DNA of 64,000 nucleotides, taken from contig OZ023270.1 in the NCBI GenBank assembly GCA_964006375.1, positions 58,064,288 to 58,128,287 on the forward strand. The letters run 5' to 3'. The position numbers and the translations under genes were made by a program. Position 1 is the first letter of the stretch; every line of letters begins with the position of its first letter. The notes beneath the pieces are model-generated. The model ran no database searches. It was not told the origin of the DNA and worked only from the letters and a program-made list of their open reading frames with translations. This document shows positions 37,830 through 49,445 of the stretch, one piece after another. Source of the DNA: Tillus elongatus. Its lineage: Eukaryota > Arthropoda > Insecta > Coleoptera > Cleridae.

Positions 37830-40575
37830 TTTTATTTCTTTTTATTTCAACAACACACCACGAGGGCTTACAGCCTCAATGCTATCGTACCGTGGGTGTC
37901 GACAAGGAGGAAAGTGGCAACTTGTTACTTCTGGACTTGAAGGTTTGGAGGTTCGGAGGAGAAGGAAAAACATGTGCCGGCAAGGAATTCCACAACTTGG
38001 ACGTCCTCGAGACAAAAGAGCTGGCATAACAAGATATCCTATGTCTGGCAACCTGGACAGTAAAAGGGTGCATTCGCTCTGTTCCCCTGGTAGATCTGTT
38101 GGGGGCAGCAGGTGGATGATCTATGGAAGAAAGTTCCTCTGAGCAGTGCCCGTGCAGATATCTATAAGAAAGAGAGAGGTCACCAACAGCACGTCGGTGG
38201 GCAAGGGATGGCAGCTTTTCGGCGAGGGTAGGGTCACCGATGAGACGTTAGCTCTCTGCTGAATGGAGTCCAGGATAGCGAGTGTAGAAGCGGCAGCGGC
38301 ACCACAGATGTGGGAACAGTATTCGAGGTTTGGCCTTATTTGTGAAGTATATAATGTATAGAGATTAGCTGGTGAAAGGTATTTGCGAGCCCCGAAGGGG
38401 AAACCTAATATCTTAGCAGCCGCTTTTGCAATTGATGCGACATGTTGGTGCCAATTGAAATTTCGATCCACAGAAATGCCAACAAGTGAAAAGGACTCAT
38501 TACTTTAAATAACTTGGATTGTTCATTGTGATGGGTCTAGGGCTGGTGCATCTTTTATGACCAAGAAAGCAATACTGAGATTTGGTGGGGTTGAATGGTA
38601 CAAGATTTCTACTTCCCCAGTATTTGGATCCTTTCTTGGGGACGGGTTGTACTCGAGCAGTTTTCCAGTTACTAGGGAATATGCCTCTATTGTAAGATGT
38701 CTGAAACAGACGAGTCAGAACAGGATCAAGTTCTGGTGCGCATTTTTTTGAACAATTGCTGGGCTGTCGTCAAGGCCAGACGCTTTCCTGGTATTAAGAG
38801 AAAATAGCATCTTTCGTACCTTTTCAGGTTTGAAAATGATATCCGTCATTTTATGCGCGACATTGGGGACTGTTCGTGGTTGAACATTTGGAGGTGGGTT
38901 GATAGTAGAATTGCCGGCGAACGAGGCAAAAAGTTCAACCGTGCCCAGGGCAGTAGAAACAATTTCATTCCCTGAAACAAGAGGTGGAAACGTGCTCTTG
39001 CAAAAATTATTCCCAATAGATTTAGCAAGAATCCAGAAGGGTTTGCTGCCGCTGGCGCTTAAGAGGACTTTGTTTTTGATGTGGTTATTAAACGAGCTTT
39101 TTGCCTCAGAATGCGGTTTCTTCCGGCGTTAAATGCTTGACGGTTTTCTTAACTGGGATTGTGTAGAAGCATTTGTTGAGCTTTGACCTTTTCAAGTCTG
39201 GCCTTGTCACATGATTTAGAGAACCAGGGCTTTTAAGTGACTGAAGAGGTTTTCTGTGTACGTGGAATAAATAATTCCATGCCAGCTTGGATAATTTCTG
39301 TGACGTTTTGTGAGATATCAGAGGAGGGGTCAGGATGAGAGAAGCAAACAGACGCCCATGAGAATAAGGAAAGGTAATCCCGCATTTCGTCCCAGTTCGC
39401 GGAGTTGTAATGCCAAACGATACGTGGGTGTGATGGTTGCATTGCGTAGGAATCAGTGACCATGCCGTGGTCTGAACGACCAAGGTGGGCGGTGACTGAT
39501 ATATTATAGCAGTCAGGTTGTGTGGTAAGAAGGAGATTCAAGGGATTTGAGCTGTGTATTGGGATGCGAGGAAAGTAAGTAGGTTGCTGAACCATATTGG
39601 CTCAAGAATTGCTGACTGCAAAGGCCTCCGCTGCTCTACCTTGTGGATCGGTTTTTGAAGCTCCTAGCCATTCCTTATTATGGACATTGAAGTCACCAAG
39701 AATAGTGACCTCGGAGGAAGGATATTCAGAACTCAGATGGTCGGTTTTTTCAGAAAGGTAGTCAAAGAGCTGGACAAAGTTGTTGTTAGGAGGTGACCGG
39801 TAAATGCAACAGATGAATTTTGTTGCAGTCCTGAGAGGGAGTTTTATCCATGGTATGTCTTTTTTCCGGCTTCTAAATTGGAGAGTCTGGTGCAGGGTAG
39901 ATTGCTAAGGACGTATGAGCACACACCTCCATGCAATCTACAGGAAGTAAGGAGCTCATACCCCGGGAAATTAAGGTGATTAGTGGCTGTTTTGGCACTT
40001 ATTTGGGTTTCGGTGAGGAAGAGATGTTGGGGCCTATTAGCCTGGAGGAAATGGTGAACGGAGTTCAGGTTAAAATTTAGGCCACATATATTCGAGAAGG
40101 ATATATTAAATCTTGATGTTGGCGCTCCCTGTACACCCCTCTCTCGGAGCTCCGAATGGAGGGGTATTTTACCTCCAGAATCTTTTGTACAAGGAGCCAT
40201 CGTCATTTTTGCTTATAAGGGAAACCGACTCATACATCAGAACTGGAAACGTCCGTTGGGACCTCACCGGCCCCTTGATGTACGGGGTGGTACCTCCTCG
40301 TGCGTGAAAAAAACCTTTACTATCACGTAAAGGAAAATTCCACTACCACTGCAGTTTCGAACCTTCCTAGCACGCTTCCTGTCTGTTCTGTGTGTGTGAG
40401 GGACGAAAAGTGTCAAAATCGTGCTGATGATAAACTGGACTCATACACCAGAACTGGAAACGTCCGTTGGGACCTCACCGGCCCCTTGATGTACGGGGTG
40501 GTACCTCCTCGTGCGTGAAAAAATCCTTTACTATCACATAAAGGAAAATTCCACTAACACTGCAGTTTCGAACCT
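37830..40575 (-). pseudogene. Jockey/CR1-type non-LTR retrotransposon, copy C, RT core deleted
   Basis: Minus strand, read from the right. The leader carries two tandem units of about 206 bp (about 40233 and 40439; GACCTCACCGGCCCCTTGAT). The endonuclease pieces are FSNICGLNFNLNSVHHFLQ and LFLTETQIS. Later pieces include PTYFPRIPIHSSNPLNLLL, GRSDHGMVTD and DEMRDYLSLFSWASVC. The reverse transcriptase is entered as far as the block before its catalytic core. At about 38626 it jumps straight to the post-catalytic GSRNLV and NPTKSQYCF block, losing the YADD region. The C-terminal part (KAAAKILGFPFGARKYLSP, PNLEYCSHI) follows and the protein ends near 37880. T-rich sequence at 37800-37845 is the complement of the A-rich tail. 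Confidence 0.82.
40233..40575 (-). repeat. Tandem 5' leader monomers of copy C
   Basis: Two units about 206 bp apart share GAACTGGAAACGTCCGTTGG and GTGGTACCTCCTCGTGCGTG. Tandem 5' monomers act as promoters in several non-LTR lineages; here only their position suggests it. Confidence 0.7.
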
Positions 40576-40765
40576 TCCTAGTTCATCATTATCACGCTTC
40601 CTGTGTATTCTGTGTGTGTGTGAGACGAAAAGTGTCCAAATCGTGCTGATTATGAACCAGGAAGGTTCGAAACTGCAGTCCACGTAAACAAATAGAAAAT
40701 CACAGAACGTACAGCAAAAAAAGTGTGTATCTAAAAGTGATTACAGTGTAGTGCAACATTCTAAA

Positions 40766-40841
<76 letters not shown>

Positions 40842-41068
40842 TGAGGAATATTGCACTACACTGTAATCACTTTTAAATATAAACTTTATTTTTTTGCTGT
40901 ACGTTTGTGATTTCTTATTGGTTTGCACGGACTGCAGTTTCGAACCGTCCCGGTTCATCATCAGCACGCTAATAACTATTAGTAGCGTGCTGATGATGAA
41001 CCGGGATGGTTCGAAACTGCCGCCCTGCAAACCAATAAGAAATCACAAACGTACAGCAAACAAATAAA

Positions 41069-41147
<79 letters not shown>
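40575..41147. repeat. Nested hairpin array with two (TA)n tracts
   Basis: The motif GCAGTTTCGAACC plus TTCATCAT and its complement occur repeatedly. Arms at about 40660-40767 and 40840-40930 pair around (TA)n at 40768-40839 (AGTGATTACAGTGTAGTGCA and its complement). A second perfect hairpin, 40918-41040, centres on CTAATAACTATTAG with GTGCTGATGATGAACCGGGA arms. A further (TA)n tract lies at 41070-41147. Confidence 0.8.
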
Positions 41148-41149
<2 letters not shown>

Positions 41150-43133
41150 GTAGGCGATTTATAGGCTACCGGCTGTGAATGTGGATGGGTTCATATGTGA
41201 AATAAACCAGTTTCTAGATGACATTCAAAAGAACGATTATGATATTGTGGTGGGGGATATGAACATAGATTTAAAGGCAAGCAGTGCCAAAAAAACTGTA
41301 TATAAGGTTAATGGAACATAATGGGTTTAAGTCACTAATAAATTTGTATGCAACAGAACAACTAAACTCACAATTATGCACTGACTACATATTTGCTAGG
41401 GGTATGTATGTTAGAGATGACCATGCCATTAGTGATTCATTCGACAATCACAGATCATTACCCCATAGCTGCACAGATGGTGATGAGCAGTGAAAATGTA
41501 AGGACTCTGAAGAATATCAATATGTCAGGCATAGAATTTATAGAGAGTTGTTATGCAAACTTGAGAATGTGAGATATACAATGATTGCAAATTGACGGGA
41601 TGCTTACATGTAGCAGCCACCTTGGTGAGCATTATGAAGGTACACATAGAAAATTCTTATGTTTACGGGAGGAACAAATATGTCAGAAAAAAATGTTGGA
41701 TAACGAGAGGGTTGATAAAGGCGATTACTGAAAGAGATTATCAGTACAGGCTGATAAAAGAACCCTGATGAAGAATCTCTTAAAATTGATTACAACTTAT
41801 ATAGAAACATATTGACTACATTAATCAGAAAGGTGAAAAGAGACTACCATTGGATGATTATAGAGGGGTAGAAAATACTTTGTGGAATGTAGTCAAAGAG
41901 ACTGCTTATACAAAGAAAGAGAGGACACAGAAAATTAAAGTAGTCAACGAGCAAGCAATGGTTGCTGAGGATGGAAAAGGAGTTGCTAATGTTTTTAATA
42001 AACATTTTGTCAATGTGGGAAAATAACTGTCGCAAAAAATAAAAACATAATTCTTACAAGGAGAAAAAGATAATAAATCCACATTCCTTTTATTTGGTGC
42101 CAACAGGTGAAAATTAAATGTTTAATACTATTAAAAAGCTTAAGATCAGAAAGGCATACGGCATTGACGGCATTATGGGCGACTTGCGTAAAAAGTAACC
42201 CAGATGCTGGCTAAACATTTAGCACATATTGTGAAATTAATTTTCGCCACTGTAGTGTGTCCAGCCGCCTTTAAAACTAGTGATGTCAGATCGTTTCACA
42301 AGGGTGGTAATGAAATTAACGGAAACAAGTTACCGTCCAATATCACTTATAAATAGTTTCGCTAAACTAAACTAGATTGAAACCATATTGAAGGAAAGAC
42401 TTACACGAATCGTTTCCAAATATGTCATTCTTTAAGATTTCCAATATGGGTTTCGTCCAAAGAGGTCGACGCAGAATGCGATATTTAAACTTAATAATAG
42501 TATTTGTATAGCCTTAAATGAAGGTCACCACTATGCGTCTTTCTTGATTTGGAAAAACCTTTTGATACTGTGAGTCATGAACGAATACTGGATTCATTAA
42601 GCGACGTAGGGGTTAGGGGAGTAGCAAAAAATGTACCAGAAGTTATCTTTCAGAGAGAAAGCAATGTGTTGCAATTAATGGATGCAGCAATAAGGTAAAA
42701 AAACTTAGAGTATGGCGTTCCTCAGGGAACGCTTCTTGGTCTAGTTTTCTTTGTTGTTTATGTTAACAGTCTGTTTGATGCTGGAAGCCGTGGAAGTATA
42801 TGCATTTTCACTTATGATATAGCAATTTTTAAAGGGGGAAGAACTGGATGGAATTAAAGGATACAATTGAACATGACTTGGAGCTGGTGGTGGATTAGTT
42901 AAACAACAAACGTTTTATTTTAAGGTGCGAGAAAACTGTAATTGTACAATTTTCATTGTAGAATACAATATTGCCATCATTTTAAGAGATAACCGTGACT
43001 CAGAATGTGGAAATAAAAAAGATTAAGGTGGTTTAAAGTCTTAAGTACTTGGGTGTTATCATAAATAATCATCTTCGATGGGATCAACATGCAGAATATG
43101 TCAGTAAGCAGATTAGGAAAGATCTTGCGCATT
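41148..43133 (+). pseudogene. CR1/L2/Crack-like non-LTR retrotransposon, decayed
   Basis: Endonuclease remnants read IYRLPAVNVDGFICEINQF and IVVGDMNIDLKAS. Reverse-transcriptase remnants read FDTVSHERILDSL, then YGVPQGTLLGLVFFVVYVNS and a degraded catalytic box (CIFTYDIAIF in place of YADD). YLGVIINNHLRWDQHAEYVS is followed by ISKQIRKDLAHL-type sequence. Stops and frameshifts are frequent. The frame ends exactly at TTAA 43133-43136, where piggyBac 3 begins. A lineage distinct from copies A-C. The 3' UTR may be the sequence at 45300-45775. Confidence 0.72.
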
Positions 43134-43136
43134 TAA

Positions 43137-44758
43137 CCCTTTGTGTCCCAAGCTATCTTTTTTTGAAAATAAAAAAATGTTCTTTTGATATAACTTATAA
43201 TAGTGTCTTAAAACTTCTCAATTTTTTTTTTAATTTTTTTTATTCGCCCTTGGGATTTTTTTTTTCATTTGGACTCGTAGGTCCCATTGGGACTAAAAGA
43301 TTGGTTAATACTGCGTATATGAAAAAAATTGCTTATATTGTTGAAAATTCATGAAAATGGAATTATTTGAAAGTAATTTGTTGTGAAATCTCATGATACA
43401 GTAAGAACCAATTTTTCGATTGGTTAACACACAAAAATACATTGCAACTAGAGCATTTTGAATGAGCGCGTGACTCAAACCCATAGGTGAACATTGCTCG
43501 CATCTGCGTCTTTCTTTGACAAAAATTGGCCAGTAGGCACCTTTGTTGCCTAGTCTCATATCATTGGACACACTATAGTTATATTTTCTTCTTTTTCTGG
43601 GGGAATTTGCAGGACAACAGTTTCTAGTATCGGAACGTGGAATGGACGATCGACTAGAAGAAGCACTGGGATTATCAGTTGTATGCTTTAGTGAATTTTT
43701 TAGAGAAAAATAGGATTTCATCATTAGGCCACAGCTGACTCCTCTTCTAAATTATAAAAGGGATATGTTATCATCTGGATTCATTTCTTTACATATTATA
43801 TATGAATTTACAAAGGCAATATCGAGAAGGCCAAGAAATAAGCAATGCAATAAGCTTCTCGTAATCTGTCTGCCATATCCACTCCTCCCATAAAGTTATT
43901 ATAATCAAGGACAATTTCTGGAGATGGTATTTGTTTTCTTGTACCATCTTTCTGCAGACAAGTGACATGCGATTGTTCATTTCCATGAAAATTGGACGAA
44001 AAATGCACTGCTTATTATCGTACCACTTGAAGAAAAGGATGTCTTGATTAGATACACGAAGGTCAAAACCTCCTTGTGTCATGTTTTTGTCGGGGATCAA
44101 ATTTTTCGGTAGTCCACGCCTGTTGCATCTTACTGTACCACAGGCATGAGTGCTTTCCAATTTCAATTTTTCTAATAATTGTATACTACTAAAATAGTTA
44201 TCGAAGTAAACTATTCTATTATTGCCCCAATAATTTTCTGTTCGTGACAACACCACACGTTCGCCAAGGCCAAATGTTTCAAATGTTTGCTCTGTTATCT
44301 CATCTTTTCCTTGATACACATCAAATTGTTTAATATGTCCCTTTTTATCAGCTAGACACCATAACTTATACCCCCTTTTGATTGGCTTCATGGGGTTGTA
44401 TTGTTTTAGGGTTTATCTACCTTTGAAACGTATAATGCTTTCATCTACAGACAATCCACGAGTTCCGTGATACAAGTCAAACTTTGTGTCTAGCGAGTTG
44501 ATTTGATTGAGTTTGATTTTAAATATTTTGTCTTTATTGTTGTTCGGAATTGCAGAGTTATCATTCAAATGCAAAAATGACAGGATTTGTTGGAACCTAT
44601 TTCGAGGCATGGATCTTTTTAGTATTGACTCTCCTAAGTCCTCAGCACTCGACCAATAATGTTTGCAGCTTGGTAAACTATGGTATCCTATAAAAAATTA
44701 TTCCAATAAAAGCCAGCAACTTATTTTCTTTTAGGTTTAAGTTTGTATTTTTTTGTGT

Positions 44759-44843
<85 letters not shown>

Positions 44844-45300
44844 CTTTGATACACTGTGTTTTCAATTGTTGCTGAACCAGACACTTTCAAAAAAGAATCA
44901 GCAAATACTCTGCACTCTAAAAAGTACTCTAATACTGAACCTTCACGTAGGGAATAATTAGTAGATGTTCTCTAAATGTCCTTTTTCTTCCATTTTCTAT
45001 TGACTTCTTTTTATTCCACGTTAGTTTTATTTTTATTTTCTTGTCCATTATTTATAAATTCATCTTCGTCTTCCATAGAAGTTTCTTCAAGCATTTTATT
45101 TTCCTGTTCCGTTTCTGGGATAAACTCACTTGCAGCCGGATCTCCGTTCCAATCTTCATCATCACTAACTTATTGCTGATTTGCCAAGGGCAGTGATCCA
45201 TGAGCAAGTCAATGAATAGAATATTGACTTTCACTGCAGTATGTCTGCATAGTATTTCCGTTTTTTTTATAACGTTATGCGATGCGCAACTCACGATTCT
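43137..45300 (-). mobile_element. piggyBac-like element 3
   Basis: One end is precise: TTAA followed by CCCTTTGTGTCCCAAGC at 43133-43153, cutting the host non-LTR frame. CCC after TTAA is the piggyBac signature. The other end was not found; from the coding extent it should lie around 45200-45480. The element carries one transposase. Confidence 0.65.
43310..45180 (-). pseudogene. piggyBac-like transposase 3, decayed
   Basis: The acidic N-terminus (SDDEDWNGDPAASEFIPE, ETSMEDEDEFINNGQ) reads from about 45180 to 45010. It continues to about 44850, where a (TA)n tract (44762-44841) interrupts the frame. After it, FIGIIFYRIP and MPRNRFQQILSFLHLND, then HGTRGLSVDESIIRFKGR with the first catalytic Asp (44413-44610). 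A stop follows, then MKPIKRGYKLWCLADKKGH, RIVYFDNYFSSIQLLEKL with the second Asp, and NNFMGGVDMADRLREAY with the third (43808-44391). The C-terminal Cys-rich domain (RRRCEQCSPMG...) lies at about 43470-43510. Few lesions outside the TA tract: a stop near 44410, a frameshift near 43990 and one near 43800. Confidence 0.82.
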
Positions 45301-45775
45301 TGATGTTTCGTCTTTTCCGTGTGGTATTTTGCGTTTGATGATTTGTGTTTTGTATTTTATATTCAGTGATTTATAATGTACATTTTGTAATGTGTTATGT
45401 AATTTAAAAATCTAGGTTTTGCACTTTTTACTTTATTGTGTGTATATTGCATGTTTTATTATATACTTTGGGTTGTGTGTGTTGTCTTCTTTAATGGCTG
45501 CGGTCGTCAGACTATTCGCACATTTTTATATTTTAGGTTATATGTCACATTGTACTTTATTATTTTATTATATTACGCTTTACATTTTATATTTTATAAG
45601 TATTTAAGTTTTACATTTTTAATTTTGTAATTTGTATTGTAGTGGCTGTATTTTTTTTAAATTTATTCTCGCAGACAAGTGAAAGTGTTATTTACGTTTC
45701 ACATGTTTATAATTTTTATTTAGGTTGTGATGTTGTTTTTGGCAAATAAATTGTTATTATTGTTATTATTGATAC
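45300..45775 (+). other. AT-rich sequence, possible non-LTR 3' UTR
   Basis: Ends GGCAAATAAATTGTTATTATTGTTATTATTG-like repeats, resembling the 3' terminus of CR1/L2-group elements. It may be the continuation of the 41148 element beyond piggyBac 3. No coding sequence seen. Confidence 0.35.
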
Positions 45776-45837
45776 ATAGCTAAACCAAATAGAGTGAAAA
45801 TACAAAAAACCAACCAGATAATCTACAGAAAAAAAAA

Positions 45838-46030
45838 TCATGACGTAGCAAGTGCGTTATAGTAGCGAATATTCATAAGAATTGTATACTATTATTATAC
45901 GGCATATTAGTAAAGTTAATACTTTAGACTTACGCAGACCTTGAACTTAGATTTTAGAAGTCCTAGTACGCGCACATTTGAAGAATTATTTCCAAAGTGT
46001 TACCATCGATATCTTTTTATTATCAAAATA
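45838..46030 (+). mobile_element. HINE-like family, short copy 6
   Basis: TGACGTAGCAAGTGCGTTAT with GCGAATATTCAT. Then the 3' piece GTACGCGCACATTTGAAGAA and TTACCATCGATATC. (TA)n and module are absent, and the terminal hairpin is eroded. Confidence 0.6.
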
Positions 46031-46440
46031 ATCTGGGGCTCTAAAAATGCCCAAAACTCAATTTTCTATGCAGCTAATGAACTAAATTTTGCTATATGTG
46101 TAGATAGTGTAAGTTTCTTTAGAAGAAACGTGTATTACAAATGTCCTCAAAGTTATACAGAAGATTTCCAGAAGCAAACTTAATTCATATTTAGAGAAGT
46201 AAAGTATCTGCCAAATTATAAACGTCGTAGTTATTTTTCCTTATTAATCGCGAGTGAACGTTTTAGTTAACCTAAACAAACCAGTTTTTTCAATATCAAC
46301 AATAACAAAATTATAATTTCAGAATTAAAGCTGACAAACTTATTTAGGCCTTTTAAACAAAAATGAGATCTTGTTCAAAACGTATGAAATTTGTGCACTA
46401 TTGTTTCTCCAAATGTCAAAATAAAACAAAAGAAACATAC
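46031..46440. other. No recognised feature
   Basis: AT-rich; frames are short and without motif. Confidence 0.5.
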
Positions 46441-46520
46441 ATTCGTCAAACTGGATTCGAACGCATAACCTTCTGCTTAGGAGGCAAGCGCGGTGCCCAC
46501 TGCGCCATCTAGGCACACGT
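46441..46520 (-). pseudogene. tRNA-Arg(CCT)-like sequence
   Basis: On the minus strand: TAGATGGCGCAGTGGGCACC (A-box region), an anticodon loop CTCCTAA with 4 of 5 stem pairs (one of them a G-T wobble), and a B box GCGTTCGAATCC. Acceptor and T stems do not pair properly, so this is a tRNA pseudogene or the head of a SINE rather than a working tRNA. Confidence 0.5.
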
Positions 46521-47130
46521 CAATTAACGTTTTATTTGCGTGATACTTTAGATCGGCTTCATGCCTGGGATATTATATTCAATTTATACAGAATTAGTTA
46601 ATTACAGAATTAGTAGAATTACCATTCAAACACATCCCACGACTGTTTCGGTCTTATACGACGTCTTATGTTTAAGTTTAAAGATAAAAGAAACTATTTT
46701 ATAATCATTTTTATAGAGACTTGGCTTGATTTTGTTTAAATTTCTGCTATATTATGCGACAGCATAATATGTCTATGCTGCGCTGAAACTGTATTTGTGT
46801 CCGTTAATAAAGCTACAAATATAGTGTATTTTAATAATTGATTGGATCTCCCAGTTAAATAACAATTTTAAATTTGATGTCGTCTGTCATTTTCCATAAT
46901 TGCGTCTGATATCACGATTGTTGGTTTGGGTAGTATGTTTTCTGCCTTGTATATATTTAGCTTGGTTGCCATTAATGTATGGTTTATACCTGTTGCATGA
47001 ATTAATCCACGCGTGGCAGTTAACTACTCTGTCTCTCAGGCATTGGAATTTAACCACTAAGTCGTGTCAACGCATGTCTTTGAAATTTCACCTCATTATC
47101 AACACTTGGCTTTGATTTCTATTTTTTTTA
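46521..47130. other. No recognised gene
   Basis: AT-rich. The frame at 46900-47115 has a hydrophobic start but no family I recognise. Confidence 0.4.
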
Positions 47131-47131
47131 G

Positions 47132-47321
47132 ATAAAGCTCCCGTAACGTAAACAATTCTTCAATAATCTCTTTACTGTATGCGGACTTGGTTTCGGTCTA
47201 TCTGGATACTTTTCGGAGAAAGCACGACATGTGCGACCAATTATTCGATGACATTCACCATAAATAATTAATAGCTCCATAAAATCATAGTTTGCATAGC
47301 CTAAATTGTCACTATTAGGGG
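47132..47321 (-). pseudogene. N-terminal HTH fragment of a mariner-like transposase
   Basis: The minus strand reads GYANYDFMELLIIYGECHRI, then IGRTCRAFSEKYPDRPKPS. This is the helix-turn-helix head (DUF4817 type) common in insect Tc1/mariner relatives. It aligns by eye with the head of the M3 transposase (DLFIIHGQCNKIISRTC...). The catalytic part is absent. Confidence 0.65.
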
Positions 47322-47639
47322 CCTATTTTGTAATTTCGATAACAAACTTCACCGCGTGCACTTCTAGCATACAAACGTCACCTGGTTGATAAATTATTTT
47401 GTTTGTTATTGAGAAACTGTATATGTGAGTTCGTCCTAACATTAGTCCTAGTACATGATACATAAGAAAAGTCATATATTGAACATAACGTTAGGAGTTA
47501 ACAGATGACACGACAATTATTAATAAGGTAGTGCCGGCGCTTATGAAACACAAAGGTGATTAAACCGTCCAGCAAGTGAAAGCATGGGTTAAGGCAAACA
47601 AGTTATTGCGTAATACAGAATAAAAATATCAAGACCTCT

Positions 47640-48130
47640 AATAACAACCTGGGATCATCTACAGAACTCAGACGAAAATAATAAAGTTTTAGGATTTCAT
47701 AGAGATGGCTGTTTAAGGTGGAAACCCTACATAGACCAAATGTGTAAAAAATATCTTCAGCCATCTACTCAACCCGTAAATAAAGGTACATTATAAATGA
47801 AAGCACCGCAAGGGTTATTACCATGCTCACTTTCAAAGCATTGCAACCTATAGTGTTTTGCTGTGGGTAGCCTAGCCATACGCAGAGCGTGTCTTTTTGC
47901 AAAAAAATAGCCATCAGAGTGATTTCTAACGTTCGCCAGGACCACAGTTATAGAAAACTGCTCCAGAAATATAAAATACTTACTCTACCGGCAAGTTATA
48001 TAATTACCTGCCTTGTTCACGTTTATGACCATCAATCCAGTTTCATCTACAACGAGCAAGTTCACAGTCACGGAACTAGAGGTAAAAGTCAGCTTGTCAT
48101 TCCTTATGAAAGGATAAGCCGAACGCAGTA
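47640..48130 (+). pseudogene. C-terminal fragment of a second CR1/L2-like non-LTR element
   Basis: The first piece reads VLGFHRDGCLRWKPYIDQMC, equivalent to YLGVIINNHLRW in the 41148 element. Then, after stops, KKIAIRVISNVRQDHSYRKL, LLQKYKILTLPASYIITCLV and HSHGTRGKSQLVIP. That C-terminal block is typical of CR1/L2/Crack proteins. The stop is at 48129-48131. 48132-48524 shows nothing further. Confidence 0.65.
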
Positions 48131-48524
48131 GAGCCATAAGTACACTGGTCTTATTTAATTCACTTTTAGCACTAGTCAGGTAATTTTCTAGGAGGCAATT
48201 TGCATCTGTGTTAAGATGAAAATTATTAGAGATGCGTATATATTGAATGGAGTAATTTAATTTTTAATTGACTAACGTGTGTTTTTGTTGGCTCATTTTA
48301 TATTCAAAGTTCGATTTAGCTCGGTGACATAATTGTACTGTTATTTTTTGCGTTGTTGCAATATTGGCAAGTTCTAAGAAAATATTTGATTTTTTGTTTC
48401 ATTTTTGGAAAAAAGAATTTGTTTTTTATTCTTAAATGTGTCTTCTGCGTTCCTGTGATTTTTTTTTTGCCTTCATGGAAGATTACGATTGTTTCGTTAA
48501 TTTCATTGTCGTTTATACTTATGA

Positions 48525-49040
48525 TTACCTCTTGTTTAACTTTGATTGATTATTAATATTTATGGGGTTTACTTCCGACTTGTAAACCTTATTGATTGTG
48601 AAATATTTTTCGTTATTGATTTCTGATTTTTTTATTTGTGAATTTGGCTGTTTATTTATTTCCCTATGATTATCATGTACCTGAATTAAATTATTACTTA
48701 ACTGATCATTTTGTATGGCCCCTGTATAATTTCCTTTGCTGGGAAAAAAGGGCTTGTCGCAATGTGTTTTTGTAACAAGTATAACTTCATTATAATTACA
48801 ATTACTACTACCATTACTGCCCTGTCCATTGTTTCGTTCTTTTTTTATTTGGCTAACTGAATGGTTTATTCCTAACTTGTCTAACGGTGAACCATGTGCG
48901 TTGGCGTTACTTTCTTGACTATTTTTTAAATTCTTACTATGATGACTATTATCAATCGTGCTATTTACTTGAAAGTTTATGTGATTCATATTTACTATCT
49001 GTTGTCCATCAACTGACTGGCAATTTGAAAATTTCGCCAA
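48525..49040 (-). CDS. Asn-rich open frame of unknown function
   Basis: 171 codons with no stop, rich in Asn, Ser, Lys and Gln ([20 protein letters not shown]). No signal peptide, membrane segment or catalytic motif seen. It starts inside the tandem Ty3/gypsy fragments and runs in the same direction but a different frame. I do not recognise the family. It may be a retroelement-derived spacer or Gag-like segment, or chance in AT-rich DNA; its length without a stop is the only positive sign. Confidence 0.35.
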   Translation of the reverse strand: MAKFSNCQSVDGQQIVNMNHINFQVNSTIDNSHHSKNLKNSQESNANAHGSPLDKLGINHSVSQIKKERNNGQGSNGSSNCNYNEVILVTKTHCDKPFFPSKGNYTGAIQNDQLSNNLIQVHDNHREINKQPNSQIKKSEINNEKYFTINKVYKSEVNPININNQSKLNKR

Positions 49041-49440
49041 TTTTGGGAATTGGGTGTCTATCTGGTATTGTCTTTTCGTTTAGTTTTCTGTAATCCACCA
49101 CAATTCTCCTATTTTGTTTCCCACTCTTGTGTTTTTTTTTCGAAACAACCTAAAATGGGAGTGCTAGATGGACTATGTTCTACACTCCTTGGCTCTTACT
49201 ATTCATATTTACTATCTGTTGTCCATCAACTGACTGGCAATTTGAAAATTTCGCCAATTTTGGGAATTGTGTGTCTATCTGGTATTGTCTTTACGTTTAG
49301 TTTTCTGTAATTCACCACAATTCTCCATTTTTGTTTCCCACTCTTGTGTTTTTTTTTCGAAACAACTTAAAATGGGAGTGCTAGATGGACTATGTTCTAC
49401 ACTCCTTGGCTCTTACTTTGGACTGCTTTGTTCTTTGACC
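48985..49440 (-). pseudogene. Ty3/gypsy reverse transcriptase fragment, tandemly duplicated
   Basis: Minus strand: [12 protein letters not shown], then after a shift in an A-run [12 protein letters not shown] and [20 protein letters not shown] followed by IPKIGEIF. This is the N-terminal finger block of Ty3/gypsy reverse transcriptase. The block occurs twice in about 216-bp direct repeats (about 48987-49201 and 49202-49417). The catalytic YxDD region, integrase and LTRs are absent. Confidence 0.75.
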
Positions 49441-49445
49441 GGTAA

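Noticed and set aside
48525..49040. Continuation of the gypsy polyprotein
   Set aside because: The frame differs from the RT block and no integrase, RNase H or zinc-knuckle motif is seen.
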